64,000 nt of DNA from Clostridia bacterium. Its GTDB lineage: Bacteria > Bacillota > Peptococcia > DRI-13 > SM3-B62. Positions 24,791-36,019 of the stretch are shown here, piece by piece (position 1 is the first letter of the stretch; the number at the start of each line of letters is the position of its first letter). The notes beneath the pieces were generated by a model. It saw only the letters and a list, made by a program, of their open reading frames with translations, was not told the DNA's origin and made no database searches. The position numbers and the translations under genes are program-made. The stretch lies in NCBI GenBank assembly GCA_018433675.1, contig JAHDQS010000014.1:1-64000 (forward strand). Reading direction: 5' to 3'.

Positions 24791-25900
24791 TTATCTATTT
24801 ATCTTTAACAGCAACCCAGAAATAACTGCGGTGATTGGTATCGCTAAAATCAGACCGCTGCTTCCGGCTAAGGCCCTGACAAATTCCGTCACCAGATAGT
24901 CGGTATTCATTAACTTAATAAAAGGCGGTTTAACAGCCATATAATATAAAAGCAAGGGTAAAGAGGTTCCGGTGTAAGCAAGAATGAGGGTATTAGACAT
25001 GGTTCCCATGATGTCTTTACCTACATTCATACCTGAACGGATGAGATTAAACGTGCTCATCCTACCTGCCCGATTGATTTCTCCCATACTGGAAGCAATA
25101 GACATGCTTACATCCGTTATTGCCCCTAGCGCCCCGATAATGATGCCGGCAAATAAAAGACCACTGAAATCAATCTGCAATACCTGGGGTGTATTCATCA
25201 GTATTTGAACCTCTTCTTCACTCACTCCCCGCAGGTGTGCTGTTTTTCCAAAGAACATGGATATTTCCGCCGCTGCTATTAAGCCGCCGGAAGTCCCAAG
25301 AATAGCCGACAAGGATTTAATGGAAAACCCACCTATAATTAATATCGCAATTGCTGTTATGGCCATGCTTGCAAGAAGAGCCAGCAAAACCGGATCATGA
25401 CCTTGATAAAGTCCGGGCAGCATAAATTTACCCACAATAAAAACGGTAACGCTTAAGCTTATTACCGCTTTCAATCCCTGACCGCGACCAACCAGAATGA
25501 GGAGTAAAACAAAAAGAAGTATTAAATAGTAAACATTTTCATCTCTTTCATAGTCATCGACACCATAATTGATGACTTCCCCATTTTGAATTTGTAACGC
25601 CAGTATGACCTTTTCCCCTTCGCTTACCCAATAACCGTAAACCGGATTCCCTGAACAATTGTTTTCGAGCGTATATTCTTTACCCTTATATGGTCCGTCC
25701 GTTATTCTTACCGTAAATTTCTGCCTTCCGACAGGAAATTTGCCATCGTTGCTTTTTATTTCTTCCTGCAGGATTCCAATTACTTGTCCTCTGGCATAAT
25801 AGGCTTGTATTTCTTCGCCAGTGGCTTTTAAGTCATCTTGCGCCAACATAATAACCGGAAACAATAAGCCCATGAGGATGAATAATAGTACCCTTTGCAA
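24791..25900 (-). CDS. YibE/F-family membrane protein
   Basis: A 369-residue protein with a signal-like N-terminus, an extracytoplasmic domain of about 100 residues (GPYKGKEYTLENNCSGNP) and eight predicted transmembrane helices carrying the family motifs LLILVGRGQGLKAVISL, IIIGALGAITDVSMSIASSM and GMNVGKDIMGTMSNTLILAYTG. YibE/F proteins are predicted transporters without established substrate. A second member, of the same length class and reading the same motifs, is encoded at 41445-42611. Confidence 0.93.
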   Translation of the reverse strand: MQRVLLFILMGLLFPVIMLAQDDLKATGEEIQAYYARGQVIGILQEEIKSNDGKFPVGRQKFTVRITDGPYKGKEYTLENNCSGNPVYGYWVSEGEKVILALQIQNGEVINYGVDDYERDENVYYLILLFVLLLILVGRGQGLKAVISLSVTVFIVGKFMLPGLYQGHDPVLLALLASMAITAIAILIIGGFSIKSLSAILGTSGGLIAAAEISMFFGKTAHLRGVSEEEVQILMNTPQVLQIDFSGLLFAGIIIGALGAITDVSMSIASSMGEINRAGRMSTFNLIRSGMNVGKDIMGTMSNTLILAYTGTSLPLLLYYMAVKPPFIKLMNTDYLVTEFVRALAGSSGLILAIPITAVISGLLLKINR

Positions 25901-26125
25901 AACAAGCTCCTTTCGAAGAAAGTATTAACTACACCCAGACTGTATACAACAACGTGTTTTGGACTAGTTTAGTAATTAATACGCAAGGATACCATATAAT
26001 ATTCATCTTGAGAAAACCATTTACGATAAAGAGATTTTCTCATCTCTTCCGGGATGGTGGTAAAACAGCGGACGGTATAATCCTCTGTTTTACTACCCCT
26101 GCCAAAGCTTTTGTATTTCCGTTTT

Positions 26126-27295
26126 TTATCCTTTTGCACCCTGTAGATTAACCATATTACTTCCCGCATAAAGTTGTTCCTTGATAACAGGTATTTTTTT
26201 AGCTATCAATTTCTGAATATCCCTCAGATATCCCTTTTCCTCACTGTCGCAAAACGACATCGCGGCCCCCCTCATTCCTGCTCTTCCGGTTCTTCCTATC
26301 CGATGGACGTAGGTTTCAGGTATATTAGGCAGATCGAAATTAATCACGCAAGACAGCTCCTGTACATCAATTCCTCGCGCTGCAATATCAGTAGCGACAA
26401 GTACTCTGGTGCGTTTCTGTTTGAAATCTTTCAAAGCGATTTGCCGAGCCATCTGTGACTTATCGCCATGAATGGCTTGAGCTGCTATTTTTGCCTTCGC
26501 TAAGTCCTTAACTACCTTATCGGCTCCGTGCTTAGTCCTGGTGAATATCAAGGCTGAGTCAATTGTTTTATTCCCCAACAGTCGGATGAGCAATGCCTTC
26601 TTATCCTTTCGTTCCACAAAATATACTGATTGCTCGATGCTATCCACTGTCGAAGAAACCGGAGTCACCTTAATATTGACCGGGTTTGACAGAATATCAT
26701 CTTTTAGCTTGGTAATCTCCTGAGGCATGGTTGCGGAAAACAAAAGTGTTTGTCTCGTTGCCGGCAGAAGGGCAATGATTTTTTTCATATCATGGGAAAA
26801 TCCCATATCAAGCATACGATCAGCTTCATCAAGTATAAACGTCTTTATCTGTCTCAAATTAATGTATCTCTGATTTATCAAGTCAAGCAGACGACCCGGC
26901 GTGGCCACGAGGATATCTACTCCCGACTTTAACGCTTTTGTTTGGGGAAATTGCGACACCCCACCATATACAACAGTGTGTTTAAGTCCAGTGTGCCTTC
27001 CGTATGAAGCAATGCTCTCGTTGATCTGTATCGCCAATTCCCGTGTCGGGGTCAGTATTAAGGCTTTGATTGCCCGCGGCCCTTTTTCGTATTTCCGTTC
27101 TTGATGAAGCATCTGCAGCAACGGTATCGCGAAAGCCGCTGTTTTTCCTGTACCTGTTTGTGCACACCCCAGCAAATCCTTTCCTGCCAATATGACGGGA
27201 ATCGCCTGCTCCTGTATGGGAGTAGGTTTGGTATATCCTTCAGCATTTAAAGCCTTCAGGATAGGTGTAATGATGTTCAGTTCTTCAAAATTCAA
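26126..27295 (-). CDS. DEAD-box RNA helicase, RhlE/SrmB-like
   Basis: A 389-residue ATP-dependent RNA helicase with all family motifs in order: Q motif (YTKPTPIQEQAIP), motif I AQTGTGKT, Ia PTRELAIQI, Ib TPGRLLD, II DEADRML, III SATMP, then the second RecA domain with RGIDVQ and VI HRIGRTGRAG. The C-terminal tail is only about 25 residues, without a basic or RNA-binding extension. Expected roles are RNA remodelling, ribosome assembly or cold adaptation. No operon partners. Confidence 0.95.
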   Translation of the reverse strand: MNFEELNIITPILKALNAEGYTKPTPIQEQAIPVILAGKDLLGCAQTGTGKTAAFAIPLLQMLHQERKYEKGPRAIKALILTPTRELAIQINESIASYGRHTGLKHTVVYGGVSQFPQTKALKSGVDILVATPGRLLDLINQRYINLRQIKTFILDEADRMLDMGFSHDMKKIIALLPATRQTLLFSATMPQEITKLKDDILSNPVNIKVTPVSSTVDSIEQSVYFVERKDKKALLIRLLGNKTIDSALIFTRTKHGADKVVKDLAKAKIAAQAIHGDKSQMARQIALKDFKQKRTRVLVATDIAARGIDVQELSCVINFDLPNIPETYVHRIGRTGRAGMRGAAMSFCDSEEKGYLRDIQKLIAKKIPVIKEQLYAGSNMVNLQGAKG

Positions 27296-27406
27296 TTCTT
27301 TTTCTCCTTCTTAAGTGGGTAACCACTTTCTTAGTTTATTTTTTGCATTTCTATGCCTAAATTCGTACTCTGTTTTGCCCCTTTATGTTATGCAGCCAGA
27401 TACGCA

Positions 27407-27442
27407 TAAAAAACCGGGAAACTCATAATCATTGAGTTTCCC
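27407..27442 (-). terminator. Terminator of the cobalamin-regulated operon
   Basis: On the minus strand the stem GGGAAACTCA/TGAGTTTCCC (27416-27442) with a 7-base loop is followed by a T-run (27407-27413). It lies 110 bases after the stop of the ChlD-like gene. Confidence 0.88.
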
Positions 27443-27551
27443 GCCATCGGACTCAGGCAATTGAAAAACAATACTACCACCGCAGTTTACCACACATTAA
27501 GAAATATAGCAAATTTTTCTGGCAGGTATTGTGTTCTGGCAGGTATGTTAC

Positions 27552-29411
27552 TCATCCCATTTTTATCAGTTGCTGCACATTGTTTTTAATTTCTGTCTGG
27601 GATAAGTTCCCCAGTTTTATATATTTGCTGTCCATCCTCTTTGCCAGTTCCCTGGCAAAACCGAATTGAATATAGGTTTTTTCCGTATCAAGCACCATGC
27701 TTTTTATGCCTTCATTATGAATCCTTTCAGCCATAAACAGTGAATCCTCAAAGGGATCATCACTTTTTATAGCCATATTGGCCTTGCCGTCTGAAACAAG
27801 GATAAGATATTGCAAAACCTCAGGATTTTTGATCCTTTCTGTTTTTAATATTTCAAAGGCCCGTTGCAAGCCCAAAGCCAAAGGAGTTTTCCCTCCCGTG
27901 GGCAAGCTTTTGAGACATTTTTGCGCCAGCTCGACGCTTCTTGTAATATTCAGCAATACTTCCGCCTTATCTTCCCTAAAAGCAATTATCCCAACGCTAT
28001 CACGTTTTTGATAGGCATCATGCAAAAGGGAAAGCACTGCCCCCTTGACCGCACCCATCCGTCTTTTGGCCCCCATTGAGCCGCTGGCATCCACGGCAAA
28101 GAGGATAGTGACACCCGTCCGCTTTTCCCGTACCTTTTCCCTGATGTCTTCCGCCCTTACGTTTAGAGCAAGCCTTCCTCCCTTCCGGTTCTTCTGACGG
28201 CAAGCGGCCATCCTGAAGGTTGCGGCCAAAGCTATATCTCCTGTCTTACCCTTTGGCAACCGGTATTTCACGCACCTGCCCTGCCTGCTGTCGGTCTTGA
28301 CCCTGCTCCTTTTCCCTGAACCTTTGTCCTTTGCTTTGCTGCCAAAGGTTACCTCTATTTTTAAACTCTCCCTGACAGGATTGATGTTCTCGGTCTCCTC
28401 TGCCGTCTCTTCGCCTTTGCCTTCTTCATTCCCGCTCTCTTTTTCATTATTCGGAGGTTTTTCCTTTTTTCCCTCCCTTTCATCGCCCCGGTTTATCTTG
28501 TCTTCCTCCGTTTCCATATCAACATCCCCACTATCCTCCTCAAACTCTTCCAAGACTAAGGCTTCCTTGATCCGATGAGGGAGGGCTAAGGCGGCAGCTT
28601 CCAATACATTGTTTTCTGTGATATTGTCTTTTCCCTCATAGGCGGCCAGAGCTTTGGCCGTTTCAAGCAGAACGATTTCCGCCCTGTGTCCGGCACAGTT
28701 CCCCTCTGCGGCTAATTTAGCCGCAAATTCATAGTTCTCCCCAGTTATGAACACCTTTTTTAAGTTTTCTTTTCCCCTTTTTATTGCCGTTTTAATCTCC
28801 TTACTCTCACGCTTCCATTTCAAGCAAAAAGCGGCTGCATCCTTTTCATATTCCAAACGTCTTGCTATGATCTCTTTCCTGAAGTCAATATCCTTCTCCC
28901 CATTTGCTTCAACATACAATCCGAATCTATCGATAAACTGTGGCCTGAGCAGACCCTCCTCAGGGTTCATGGAGCCAACCAAGACAAACCTGGAAGGGTG
29001 GCTGTAGGAAAGTCCTTCCCTTTCAACTATGTTCACACCGAGAGAAGATACCTCCAAGAGGATATTGACAATATGCTCACTGAGCAGATTTACCTCATCC
29101 ACGTAAAGGAAATTCCGATGGGCCTTTTGCAAAAGACCCGCCTCAAAAGCTCTCTCCCCCTGTTTGATGGCTTTTTGTAAATCCAGGCTTCCCACCAACT
29201 TGTCTTCGGTTATGTTGAGAGGTAAATCTATGACCCGCATATCCTCCGTAAGATCGGCCAAGCCCCTTACCAGGGTGGATTTTGCAGTGCCCTTTTCACC
29301 ACTGATAAGCACTCCCCCAATCCGGGGATTGATCACATTGAGAAGCAGGGCTTTTTTTATTTTTTCTTGTCCCACTATCGCTGAAAAAGGGAAACAACTA
29401 TTCGTCTTCAT
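27552..29411 (-). CDS. Chelatase subunit D-like protein (AAA+ plus VWA)
   Basis: A 619-residue protein. The ATG at 29411 follows the preceding stop by one base and has AAAGGA upstream; a longer frame to 29477 lies inside the upstream gene. The N-terminal AAA+ domain resembles subunit I (GEKGTAKST Walker [12 protein letters not shown] Walker B). An acidic, Lys/Glu-rich linker (about 310-370) follows, then a C-terminal VWA domain with the MIDAS motif DASGS (about 441) and VSDGKAN. This is the ChlD/BchD layout, also found in class I cobalt chelatase partners. It works with the I-like ATPase and the CobN-like subunit to insert metal into a tetrapyrrole. Confidence 0.88.
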   Translation of the reverse strand: MKTNSCFPFSAIVGQEKIKKALLLNVINPRIGGVLISGEKGTAKSTLVRGLADLTEDMRVIDLPLNITEDKLVGSLDLQKAIKQGERAFEAGLLQKAHRNFLYVDEVNLLSEHIVNILLEVSSLGVNIVEREGLSYSHPSRFVLVGSMNPEEGLLRPQFIDRFGLYVEANGEKDIDFRKEIIARRLEYEKDAAAFCLKWKRESKEIKTAIKRGKENLKKVFITGENYEFAAKLAAEGNCAGHRAEIVLLETAKALAAYEGKDNITENNVLEAAALALPHRIKEALVLEEFEEDSGDVDMETEEDKINRGDEREGKKEKPPNNEKESGNEEGKGEETAEETENINPVRESLKIEVTFGSKAKDKGSGKRSRVKTDSRQGRCVKYRLPKGKTGDIALAATFRMAACRQKNRKGGRLALNVRAEDIREKVREKRTGVTILFAVDASGSMGAKRRMGAVKGAVLSLLHDAYQKRDSVGIIAFREDKAEVLLNITRSVELAQKCLKSLPTGGKTPLALGLQRAFEILKTERIKNPEVLQYLILVSDGKANMAIKSDDPFEDSLFMAERIHNEGIKSMVLDTEKTYIQFGFARELAKRMDSKYIKLGNLSQTEIKNNVQQLIKMG

Positions 29412-29412
29412 C

Positions 29413-30450
29413 TTATATATCCTTTGCTGCTTCCACAAGCTCGTAAATGCTGTCAAAATCCACCGCGTTGTCCTCAAAGGGTTTTCTTCTCATCCTGTGG
29501 GGAAGCGCCAGTTTAGCGGCAAGAAATAAGTCTTCCTTCTCCACCTCTCTTCTTCCCCGGTAGGCCGCATGAGTCAGAGCCGTTTTGACAAAGGTAATGT
29601 CCGCCCTGTGCCCGTCCACACCCATGGCAATGGCGATTTCCGCCGCCAGTCTCAGGCAACCCTGAGAGTACGTTACCTCTTTAAGTGTTTTCTGAGCTTC
29701 TTTTATCTGTCGGGCTAATTCTTCCTGTTCCTCTGCATAACTTTCGGCAAATTCTGCAGGGTTGTCTTCATAAGCGAGTCTCCGCATAATAACCTGCATC
29801 CTTAGGTCACTGTCCTTTTCACCGTTTACATCCACAACCAGGCCAAATCTGTCGATCAACTGGGGTCTGAGATCCCCTTCCTCCGGGTTCATGGTACCGA
29901 CCAAAACGAAACGTGCCGGATGCGTATATGAAACCCCTTCCCTTTCCACCGTATTCACTCCCATCGCCGCGGCATCCAAAAGCACGTCTACCACGTGGTC
30001 GTCCAAGAGATTAACCTCGTCTACATAGAGGATATTTCTGTTGGCCTCGGCCAAAATACCCGGTTCAAATCTCTTTTCCCCCTTCTTCAAGGCCAGCTCA
30101 ATATCCAGCGAACCGACCACCCTGTCCTCCGTGGCGCTTACAGGAAGATTCACAACCCGCATCTTTCTCTGTACTGTTTCCCCCTCTTCCCTGTGGAAGT
30201 TCTGCCTGCAATGTTCGCACCAAAAGCTGTCGTCCTCCGGGTCGCAGGAAAACATACAGCCCTTTATCTGTGTCATTTGGGGCATCACGTCGGCCAGGGC
30301 TCTAACAGCAGTTGACTTTGCGGTTCCCTTTTCCCCTCTGATCAATACTCCTCCCAGCAGAGGATTAATAACATTCAAAAGCAAAGCCTTCTTCATGTCC
30401 TCCTGCCCCACTATGGCACAGAAAGGATACACCTTAGTCTCTTTTCTCAT
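29413..30450 (-). CDS. Chelatase AAA+ ATPase subunit (ChlI/BchI-like)
   Basis: A 345-residue AAA+ ATPase with Walker [10 protein letters not shown] (39-47) and Walker [11 protein letters not shown] (140-149), and the arginine-finger region [11 protein letters not shown]. An insertion with four cysteines (Cys65, Cys69, Cys78, Cys81), suggestive of a zinc site, separates the Walker motifs. It lies 2 bases after the CobN-like gene and 1 base before the D-like gene, so I, D and CobN/H form one chelatase set, here expressed from a cobalamin-riboswitch operon. Confidence 0.92.
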   Translation of the reverse strand: MRKETKVYPFCAIVGQEDMKKALLLNVINPLLGGVLIRGEKGTAKSTAVRALADVMPQMTQIKGCMFSCDPEDDSFWCEHCRQNFHREEGETVQRKMRVVNLPVSATEDRVVGSLDIELALKKGEKRFEPGILAEANRNILYVDEVNLLDDHVVDVLLDAAAMGVNTVEREGVSYTHPARFVLVGTMNPEEGDLRPQLIDRFGLVVDVNGEKDSDLRMQVIMRRLAYEDNPAEFAESYAEEQEELARQIKEAQKTLKEVTYSQGCLRLAAEIAIAMGVDGHRADITFVKTALTHAAYRGRREVEKEDLFLAAKLALPHRMRRKPFEDNAVDFDSIYELVEAAKDI

Positions 30451-30452
30451 TC

Positions 30453-33400
30453 TTATGCTCCTTCAATACTGTTCTCCAGTTCCAGGTATACTTGTTTAAT
30501 CTTATCAATTTGCTCCTCTGTTGCCTGCCAATAGCCCCTGTTGTAGTACTCCATCATCTGCTCCAAGATATCCATATAGGCGTGGGGATTATTCTCCTTA
30601 AGCCTTTGGCGCAGCACCTCATCCTCCACGTAGCAATTATGCAGATCATCGTATATCCATTCCTCCACGCTGTTGGTGGTAGCGGCAAGCCCCATGACGT
30701 TTTCAAACCTTTCTGCCATCTTTTGTACCCCGTGGTACTTGTGTTCTAACATGCCGTCAATCCACCTGGGATTAAGCACCCTGGTTCTTATTCCCCGGGC
30801 AATACTCTTTTCCACACTTTCGGTAATTACTTTCTCTCCGGCGGTATCCGTGATGTACATCTTGACCTTTTTCCCCTTGACCATCTCTACGGATTTGGCC
30901 AGCCCGCCAAAATATTCGTAATAGTGGTCCAGATCCGTTATTTCATATTCGTTGTTGCACCTTATTTGTGAGACGATCTCCACGCTTTTCAGGTTCTCTT
31001 CATAAAGCCCCGTTACTCTTCTGCCGTGCATTTTCCTGTTGTATACATGCTGAAGACTGTCGATGAACATGCTGCCGATCTGTTCTTCCTTTTCCCAGTT
31101 TTTTGTCTCAATGATTTTGGTGATTCCGGTTCCGTATTCGCCTTCCTTAGGACCAAAAATCCTGGCTACGGCAAGCTCCCTAGCTTCTTCTTCGCTGTAC
31201 CCTTCCTCTCTAAACTTTTGACAATTTTTCCTGGAGTTGGCCTTGAAAAAATTTTCTTCATCGCTTTCCTCCAATTCATAAAGCATATGAAAAAGATCGT
31301 TGAGGTTTTCAATCAGATTACCGAACATATCCCGGAAAAAACCGCAGATATTGATGGTCACATCAATACGGGGACGCCCCAGCTCATGTAAAGGAATGAT
31401 TTCATATTGCGGCTCCCATTGGTTTTTCTTTTCGGCGGGCCTGACTCCCAGGTAAGAAAGGATTTGCGCAAAGGTTTCCCCCTGTGTTCTGGAGGTTTCC
31501 AAGCCCCAGAGGATGACCGCCGTAGACAAAGGGTAGGCCCCATTCTCTTTTTTGTAGGTCTCCAGGGTATTCCGACAAATCCTCGTTCCCCTGTCGTAAG
31601 CCGTTTTCGTCGGTACAAGCCGAGGATCAAACTGGTACAGATTATATCCGGTGGGAAGTATCTCGGGATTTCTGTAAATATCCCCCGCCAGCTTGGCCGG
31701 GTTATACCGCCCTGCCAGCGTGCCAAGCAACCCGGCCATTTCGTCATTCCCTAAGGATGCCTCATAAACGTCCCTGCCGTATTGAAGGATTTTGCGAAGG
31801 TCTGCTTTATCTTGCTCGCTCCCACACCTGTCTATCGTCACTTCGCCCTGCTCCATGTAGCAGTAAAAGACTTCCTCCGCTTCCCGGTCTACTTTTCTGA
31901 TTTCTTCGTATTCCCCTTTCGCTTCCAACGCCTCTATTTCCCAACCCTTTTGGGCGGCAAGCAATTCCCGCAAAGAAGCAACCCCGTTTCTGCTGTAACG
32001 CAACAACCCCTTGGCGTACTCCCGGGCTTCACTTTCACTAAAGCCCTTCCCGAACACATGCAGCCCTCGGGGAATAAGGCTGACCTCCATTCTGTACAAT
32101 TCAGTCTCTATTTCTTCCAGGTTTTGAGACAAGTTCAACTCCCTGGCCGCCGCCATAATATCGGCCAGGATGTCCTTGCCGGTCTGGGGGGCCAGAGAAA
32201 GAGCTTGATGATAATTGTCAACCAGGGACTTGAGCTTGGAGTACTCCCCATAAAGCTCTCCCGGTACGAATACCAGCGGCTGGTAGCCTACCAGATTAGC
32301 ATAAGCCCTTCTTTTGGCGATCATGGCCTCCGCAGGATTGCCGCAATAGTATAAATACGTATGGGGCACATCCCGTAGAAGTATGTCGGGATAGCAATTG
32401 CCGCTGATTCCACATTCCTTACCCTTTAAGAACTCCAAAGTACCGTGTGTCCCCACATGGATAACGGCATCGGCCCGGAATTCATCCCGTAGCCATTTAT
32501 AGAATGCCAGATACTGATGATGGGTCAGCAAGGTCTTATCATGATAGACCTTCTCGGGTTCCTCATGAACGCCCCGTGAAGGCTGAAGACCGATAAAAAC
32601 ATTACCCTGTATGGTACCGGGGATAAGGAATTCATGCTCATCTGTACTCATGATCCGTCCCGGCACTTCCCCCCACTGTTCAATGATTTCTTCACAATCG
32701 GGAAGACCTGCCAGCTCCTTAATATACTCCTTGTCGTGATATTTAATCATTTCTTCCCATTCATCGCCGTAGTTACCCGAATTCACGGCTTTCCCCGCCG
32801 TGAATATTTCCATCAACTCTTCTTTATTGAGGGCGCATACCCCGTACCCCTGAGCCTTTAAGCCTGCTAAGATGTTTTCTACAGAGGCAAAGGTATCCAA
32901 AAAAGCGCCGCCAAAGAGATTACCTTCCCCTGGTGGGTAGTTGTAACAAATGATGGCTATTCTTTTGTCCTCATTCTTCTTACTCCTGAGGTTAAGGTGC
33001 TTTGCAACTCTGGAGGCCAGTCGCTCAACCCGCTCCTCGATCAATTCCAGTTCATCAGTGAAAATATCATATTCGCTGTCGTATTGAGGCTCAGTCATAG
33101 CTCCCACGGGATAGGTTTCAATAGCACCGTCCAATTCCGGCAACATCACGGAAATCATCGCCTCAGAGGTGGTCGACCCCTGCACGGACTGCTCCCACTC
33201 CTCTTTTGTCCTGCGGGACATGAAATAGGGATGAAGATAAGGCACTCCTGCCGACTTTAGGAGGTCTATCCCGCTCTGAAACTCCCCTCCCATAGGGCCA
33301 CCTGCCAATCTGAAGGACATGAAATTTATGATTAAATCCACTGGCCTTGGCATCGTGTGTAAAATGTATGCGGCAAGCTTTTCCCTATTGTCTGCAAAGA

Positions 33401-34172
33401 CACCCGAAACAGCCACAGGCAAAACATTGGCCAGTTTCTCAAGCCTACTCTTTATTTTAGCGACACATTTTGACGTATCCACCGGATAGATATGTCCGTA
33501 AAAAAACAAGGCAAGGGTCGGCTTGTTCTCAGCAAAGGGAAAGGCTTTTTCGTATTCCTCAAAGGAGTCATAAAAGGTCATTGTCGCCGGGTCACACAGG
33601 TTTACGCCCTCCACTTCCCTGGGTTTTTGGGGCTTGGGAATTTCCTTGGCACCTCCGTATTCCCGCAGGATCAGATACAGCATATTGAAAATGTTTTCTT
33701 TATCCGCCACCCTGAAATATTTCATGATAAGGGAATAGTTCCGCATATCCCGCATTTTTCCGGGCATGACCTTGCCCACCGTTTCTGCGGTGCTTCTCAT
33801 TCTTTCCATGGCCTGCATGTTCATCTTCCGCTCGGTACCGGTATCACTTTTCATACTTTCCATGGTAAACCGACCCAGTCTGAGGTACTCTCGTGCCGAA
33901 TTGCCATAAGGAACCACATTCCCCGCACATTCTTCCAGGCCTTGCCGTACTGCGTTAACAACCTCCGGCGGGCTGCCCATCAAATCAACAAAAACGAGAT
34001 CGCTTTCGATGATATCCCGGATCATGTCCTCACTTTTTTTTACTCCCAGCTCGCCTTTCGCGTAATACAGCTTTAATTCAAGGACGTGAGGATACTCTGC
34101 TGCCATGTGTTTCCCCGCCTCGGTAAGGTATTTGACGGCCGGTGCCGATACGGTGATGTATGTTGCTTTCAT
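30453..34172 (-). CDS. CobN/BchH-type metal chelatase large subunit
   Basis: A 1239-residue subunit that binds the tetrapyrrole in class I chelatases. The ATG at 34172 is preferred over the GTG at 34184, which sits inside the ribosome binding site AGAGGTGG. Characteristic stretches are [16 protein letters not shown] at the N-terminus, [18 protein letters not shown] in the middle and [19 protein letters not shown] near residue 950. The family includes CobN (cobalt into hydrogenobyrinate diamide) and BchH (magnesium into protoporphyrin). With the cobalamin riboswitch and Btu-type importer in the same operon, a corrinoid or cobalt role is favoured over chlorophyll; the metal cannot be proven from sequence. 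Confidence 0.9.
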   Translation of the reverse strand: MKATYITVSAPAVKYLTEAGKHMAAEYPHVLELKLYYAKGELGVKKSEDMIRDIIESDLVFVDLMGSPPEVVNAVRQGLEECAGNVVPYGNSAREYLRLGRFTMESMKSDTGTERKMNMQAMERMRSTAETVGKVMPGKMRDMRNYSLIMKYFRVADKENIFNMLYLILREYGGAKEIPKPQKPREVEGVNLCDPATMTFYDSFEEYEKAFPFAENKPTLALFFYGHIYPVDTSKCVAKIKSRLEKLANVLPVAVSGVFADNREKLAAYILHTMPRPVDLIINFMSFRLAGGPMGGEFQSGIDLLKSAGVPYLHPYFMSRRTKEEWEQSVQGSTTSEAMISVMLPELDGAIETYPVGAMTEPQYDSEYDIFTDELELIEERVERLASRVAKHLNLRSKKNEDKRIAIICYNYPPGEGNLFGGAFLDTFASVENILAGLKAQGYGVCALNKEELMEIFTAGKAVNSGNYGDEWEEMIKYHDKEYIKELAGLPDCEEIIEQWGEVPGRIMSTDEHEFLIPGTIQGNVFIGLQPSRGVHEEPEKVYHDKTLLTHHQYLAFYKWLRDEFRADAVIHVGTHGTLEFLKGKECGISGNCYPDILLRDVPHTYLYYCGNPAEAMIAKRRAYANLVGYQPLVFVPGELYGEYSKLKSLVDNYHQALSLAPQTGKDILADIMAAARELNLSQNLEEIETELYRMEVSLIPRGLHVFGKGFSESEAREYAKGLLRYSRNGVASLRELLAAQKGWEIEALEAKGEYEEIRKVDREAEEVFYCYMEQGEVTIDRCGSEQDKADLRKILQYGRDVYEASLGNDEMAGLLGTLAGRYNPAKLAGDIYRNPEILPTGYNLYQFDPRLVPTKTAYDRGTRICRNTLETYKKENGAYPLSTAVILWGLETSRTQGETFAQILSYLGVRPAEKKNQWEPQYEIIPLHELGRPRIDVTINICGFFRDMFGNLIENLNDLFHMLYELEESDEENFFKANSRKNCQKFREEGYSEEEARELAVARIFGPKEGEYGTGITKIIETKNWEKEEQIGSMFIDSLQHVYNRKMHGRRVTGLYEENLKSVEIVSQIRCNNEYEITDLDHYYEYFGGLAKSVEMVKGKKVKMYITDTAGEKVITESVEKSIARGIRTRVLNPRWIDGMLEHKYHGVQKMAERFENVMGLAATTNSVEEWIYDDLHNCYVEDEVLRQRLKENNPHAYMDILEQMMEYYNRGYWQATEEQIDKIKQVYLELENSIEGA

Positions 34173-34223
34173 TACCGCTACCACCTCTTAATCTTTGATA
34201 TACTTCATTTAAAGCATCTTTCT

Positions 34224-35015
34224 TTACACGACCTTTCTGGCGTAAAAAATCGGCTTGTTCGTTTCCTTGTCCCTCGTTATTTCCGTCTCAACGCCAAAAA
34301 CCTCCCTTAAAACGTTGTCTTCAAGAATTGCCCAGGGGGTACCCTTTTTAAAAATCTTTTTGTTTTTAATTACTATCAACTCATCCGAATACCTGGCCGC
34401 ATGATTAATATCATGCAGCACCATCACAATTGTGATGCCTTCTTCCCTGTTTAAATGTGAAACCAGCTCCATGATTTCCAACTGGTGAGCTATATCCAAA
34501 AAGGTAGTAGGCTCGTCCAAGAGAAGTATTTTAGGCTTTTGCGCTATGGACATGGCCAGCCAGGCCCTTTGCCTTTCTCCCCCGGAAAGGGTATTAATTT
34601 TTCTGTTCTGCAAAGCCTCCAGACTGGTCGTTTTAATAGCCCATTCCACGATTTTGCTATCCTCACTGTTTGAGCCCCTCCACCACTCCTTGTGAGCGAA
34701 TCTTCCGTACTGTACCAGGTTTTTCACGGTTACATCGCTCATGGTGTGGTTGTTCTGGCAAAGTATTGCCATTTTACGGGCTGCTTCTTTGGTATTCATT
34801 TTGAAAATATTTGTATCCTCCAATAACACCTGGCCTGTTTTAGGTTTAAGGCTTCTGCTTATGGCACGCATCAGAGTGGTTTTGCCACTGCCATTAGGGC
34901 CGATAATAGAATAGATCTTGCCTTCTTCTATCTCTAAGTCAATATGCTCTATTACCTTGACATCCTTATAGCTTATGCTCAGATCATTGATCTTTAATAC
35001 AAATCTTTTATCCAT
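34224..35015 (-). CDS. btuD: Corrinoid/iron-complex ABC transporter ATP-binding protein (BtuD/FecE-like)
   Basis: A 263-residue ATPase with Walker A GPNGSGKTT, signature LSGGERQ, Walker B ILLLDEPTTFLD and switch His in VLHDINHA. It belongs to the BtuD/FhuC/FepC group. It follows the permease by 8 bases and precedes the CobN-like gene by about 50. Corrinoid as substrate is inferred from the riboswitch; a siderophore or haem substrate is the alternative. Confidence 0.88.
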   Translation of the reverse strand: MDKRFVLKINDLSISYKDVKVIEHIDLEIEEGKIYSIIGPNGSGKTTLMRAISRSLKPKTGQVLLEDTNIFKMNTKEAARKMAILCQNNHTMSDVTVKNLVQYGRFAHKEWWRGSNSEDSKIVEWAIKTTSLEALQNRKINTLSGGERQRAWLAMSIAQKPKILLLDEPTTFLDIAHQLEIMELVSHLNREEGITIVMVLHDINHAARYSDELIVIKNKKIFKKGTPWAILEDNVLREVFGVETEITRDKETNKPIFYARKVV

Positions 35016-35023
35016 TTTTAATC

Positions 35024-36019
35024 CTACCTTCTTAACAGGTATAAAAAGAACGGCGCACCCAGTACGGCCATCACTATACCCACCGGAATTTCTGTCGGAC
35101 TTAAGATTGTCCTGGCAAAAGTGTCGCTAAACATCACGAGTACTGCGCCCAGCAAAGCTGAAGCCGGAAACATGTATCGATAATCATTTCCTATCAGCAG
35201 TCTGATGCTGTGAGGCACGATCAGCCCCACAAAGCCCAAGAGTCCCACCACACTGACGGCACTGGCCGCAAGGAAAGCGGCCAAGGCCGTAAAACTAAGT
35301 CTTACTGCTTCCACATTCAGGCCAAGGCCTCTAGCCACATCATCGCCTAAGATAAGAATATTAAGCTTTTGTGAGAAGATAATGACCAGTACAAGCCCAA
35401 TCACAGTATAGGGCAAAATAGTCTGAACCTCAGGCCAGCTCCTGGCAGACAAGCTTCCATTCATAAAGGTAAGGGCACCATGAACGCGGTCACTGTAAAA
35501 AACCAGTGTTCCGGAAATTCCCGCCCCAAATAGCGCAGATACTGCAACACCCGCCAGGATCACACGTATGGGCTGTATTCCGCCCTTCCAGGCCAAGATA
35601 TAGATTATCACTGCAGCCAGCATCGCGCCAAAGAAGGCTGCAATCGGGACAAGCGCCTGATACTGGGGTAGGACCACCAGAATAAAGATACCAAAAAGAC
35701 CGGCCCCACTGCTGATCCCAATAATACCGGGGTCTGCCAGAGGGTTATTCATTACCCCCTGTAATACAGCCCCTGCTAAGGCTAGATTGACCCCTGCCAG
35801 AGCTGCCAAAATCATCCTCGGCAGCCTGATATTCCAGACGACCATCCTCTCAGGACTTCCATCGTCGTTCAACATCACTTCAAATATCCGCTGTATGCTT
35901 ACCTCCATACTCCCTTTGGCGTTTCCCAGGACAAAACCCACGATGAGCAATACGATGATAATGGCTATGATCAATAACTTGTACTCTTTGCTATCCTTAA
36001 ATAAAATCTCATTTTCCAT
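35024..36019 (-). CDS. btuC: Corrinoid/iron-complex ABC transporter permease (BtuC/FecCD-like)
   Basis: A 331-residue permease with about ten transmembrane helices and FecCD family motifs: NIRLPRMILAALAGVNLALAG, NPLADPGIIGISSGAG, FVGLIVPHSIRLLIGNDYR and PTEIPVGIVMAVLGAPFFLYLL. The GxPFF end loop docks the ATPase. The start overlaps the binding-protein gene by 11 bases, so the importer is a tightly coupled unit. Confidence 0.92.
   Translation of the reverse strand: MENEILFKDSKEYKLLIIAIIIVLLIVGFVLGNAKGSMEVSIQRIFEVMLNDDGSPERMVVWNIRLPRMILAALAGVNLALAGAVLQGVMNNPLADPGIIGISSGAGLFGIFILVVLPQYQALVPIAAFFGAMLAAVIIYILAWKGGIQPIRVILAGVAVSALFGAGISGTLVFYSDRVHGALTFMNGSLSARSWPEVQTILPYTVIGLVLVIIFSQKLNILILGDDVARGLGLNVEAVRLSFTALAAFLAASAVSVVGLLGFVGLIVPHSIRLLIGNDYRYMFPASALLGAVLVMFSDTFARTILSPTEIPVGIVMAVLGAPFFLYLLRR

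Noticed and set aside
25969-26169. A 66-codon minus-strand frame overlapping the 3' end of the helicase gene
   Set aside because: It overlaps the helicase end in another frame, has no good ribosome site, and resembles no family. The helicase end itself looks normal, so no frameshift is invoked.
27552-34172. Chlorophyll or bacteriochlorophyll biosynthesis reading of the H/I/D chelatase set
   Set aside because: No other pigment genes are near, and the operon starts with a cobalamin riboswitch and a Btu-type importer, which fit corrinoid metabolism better.
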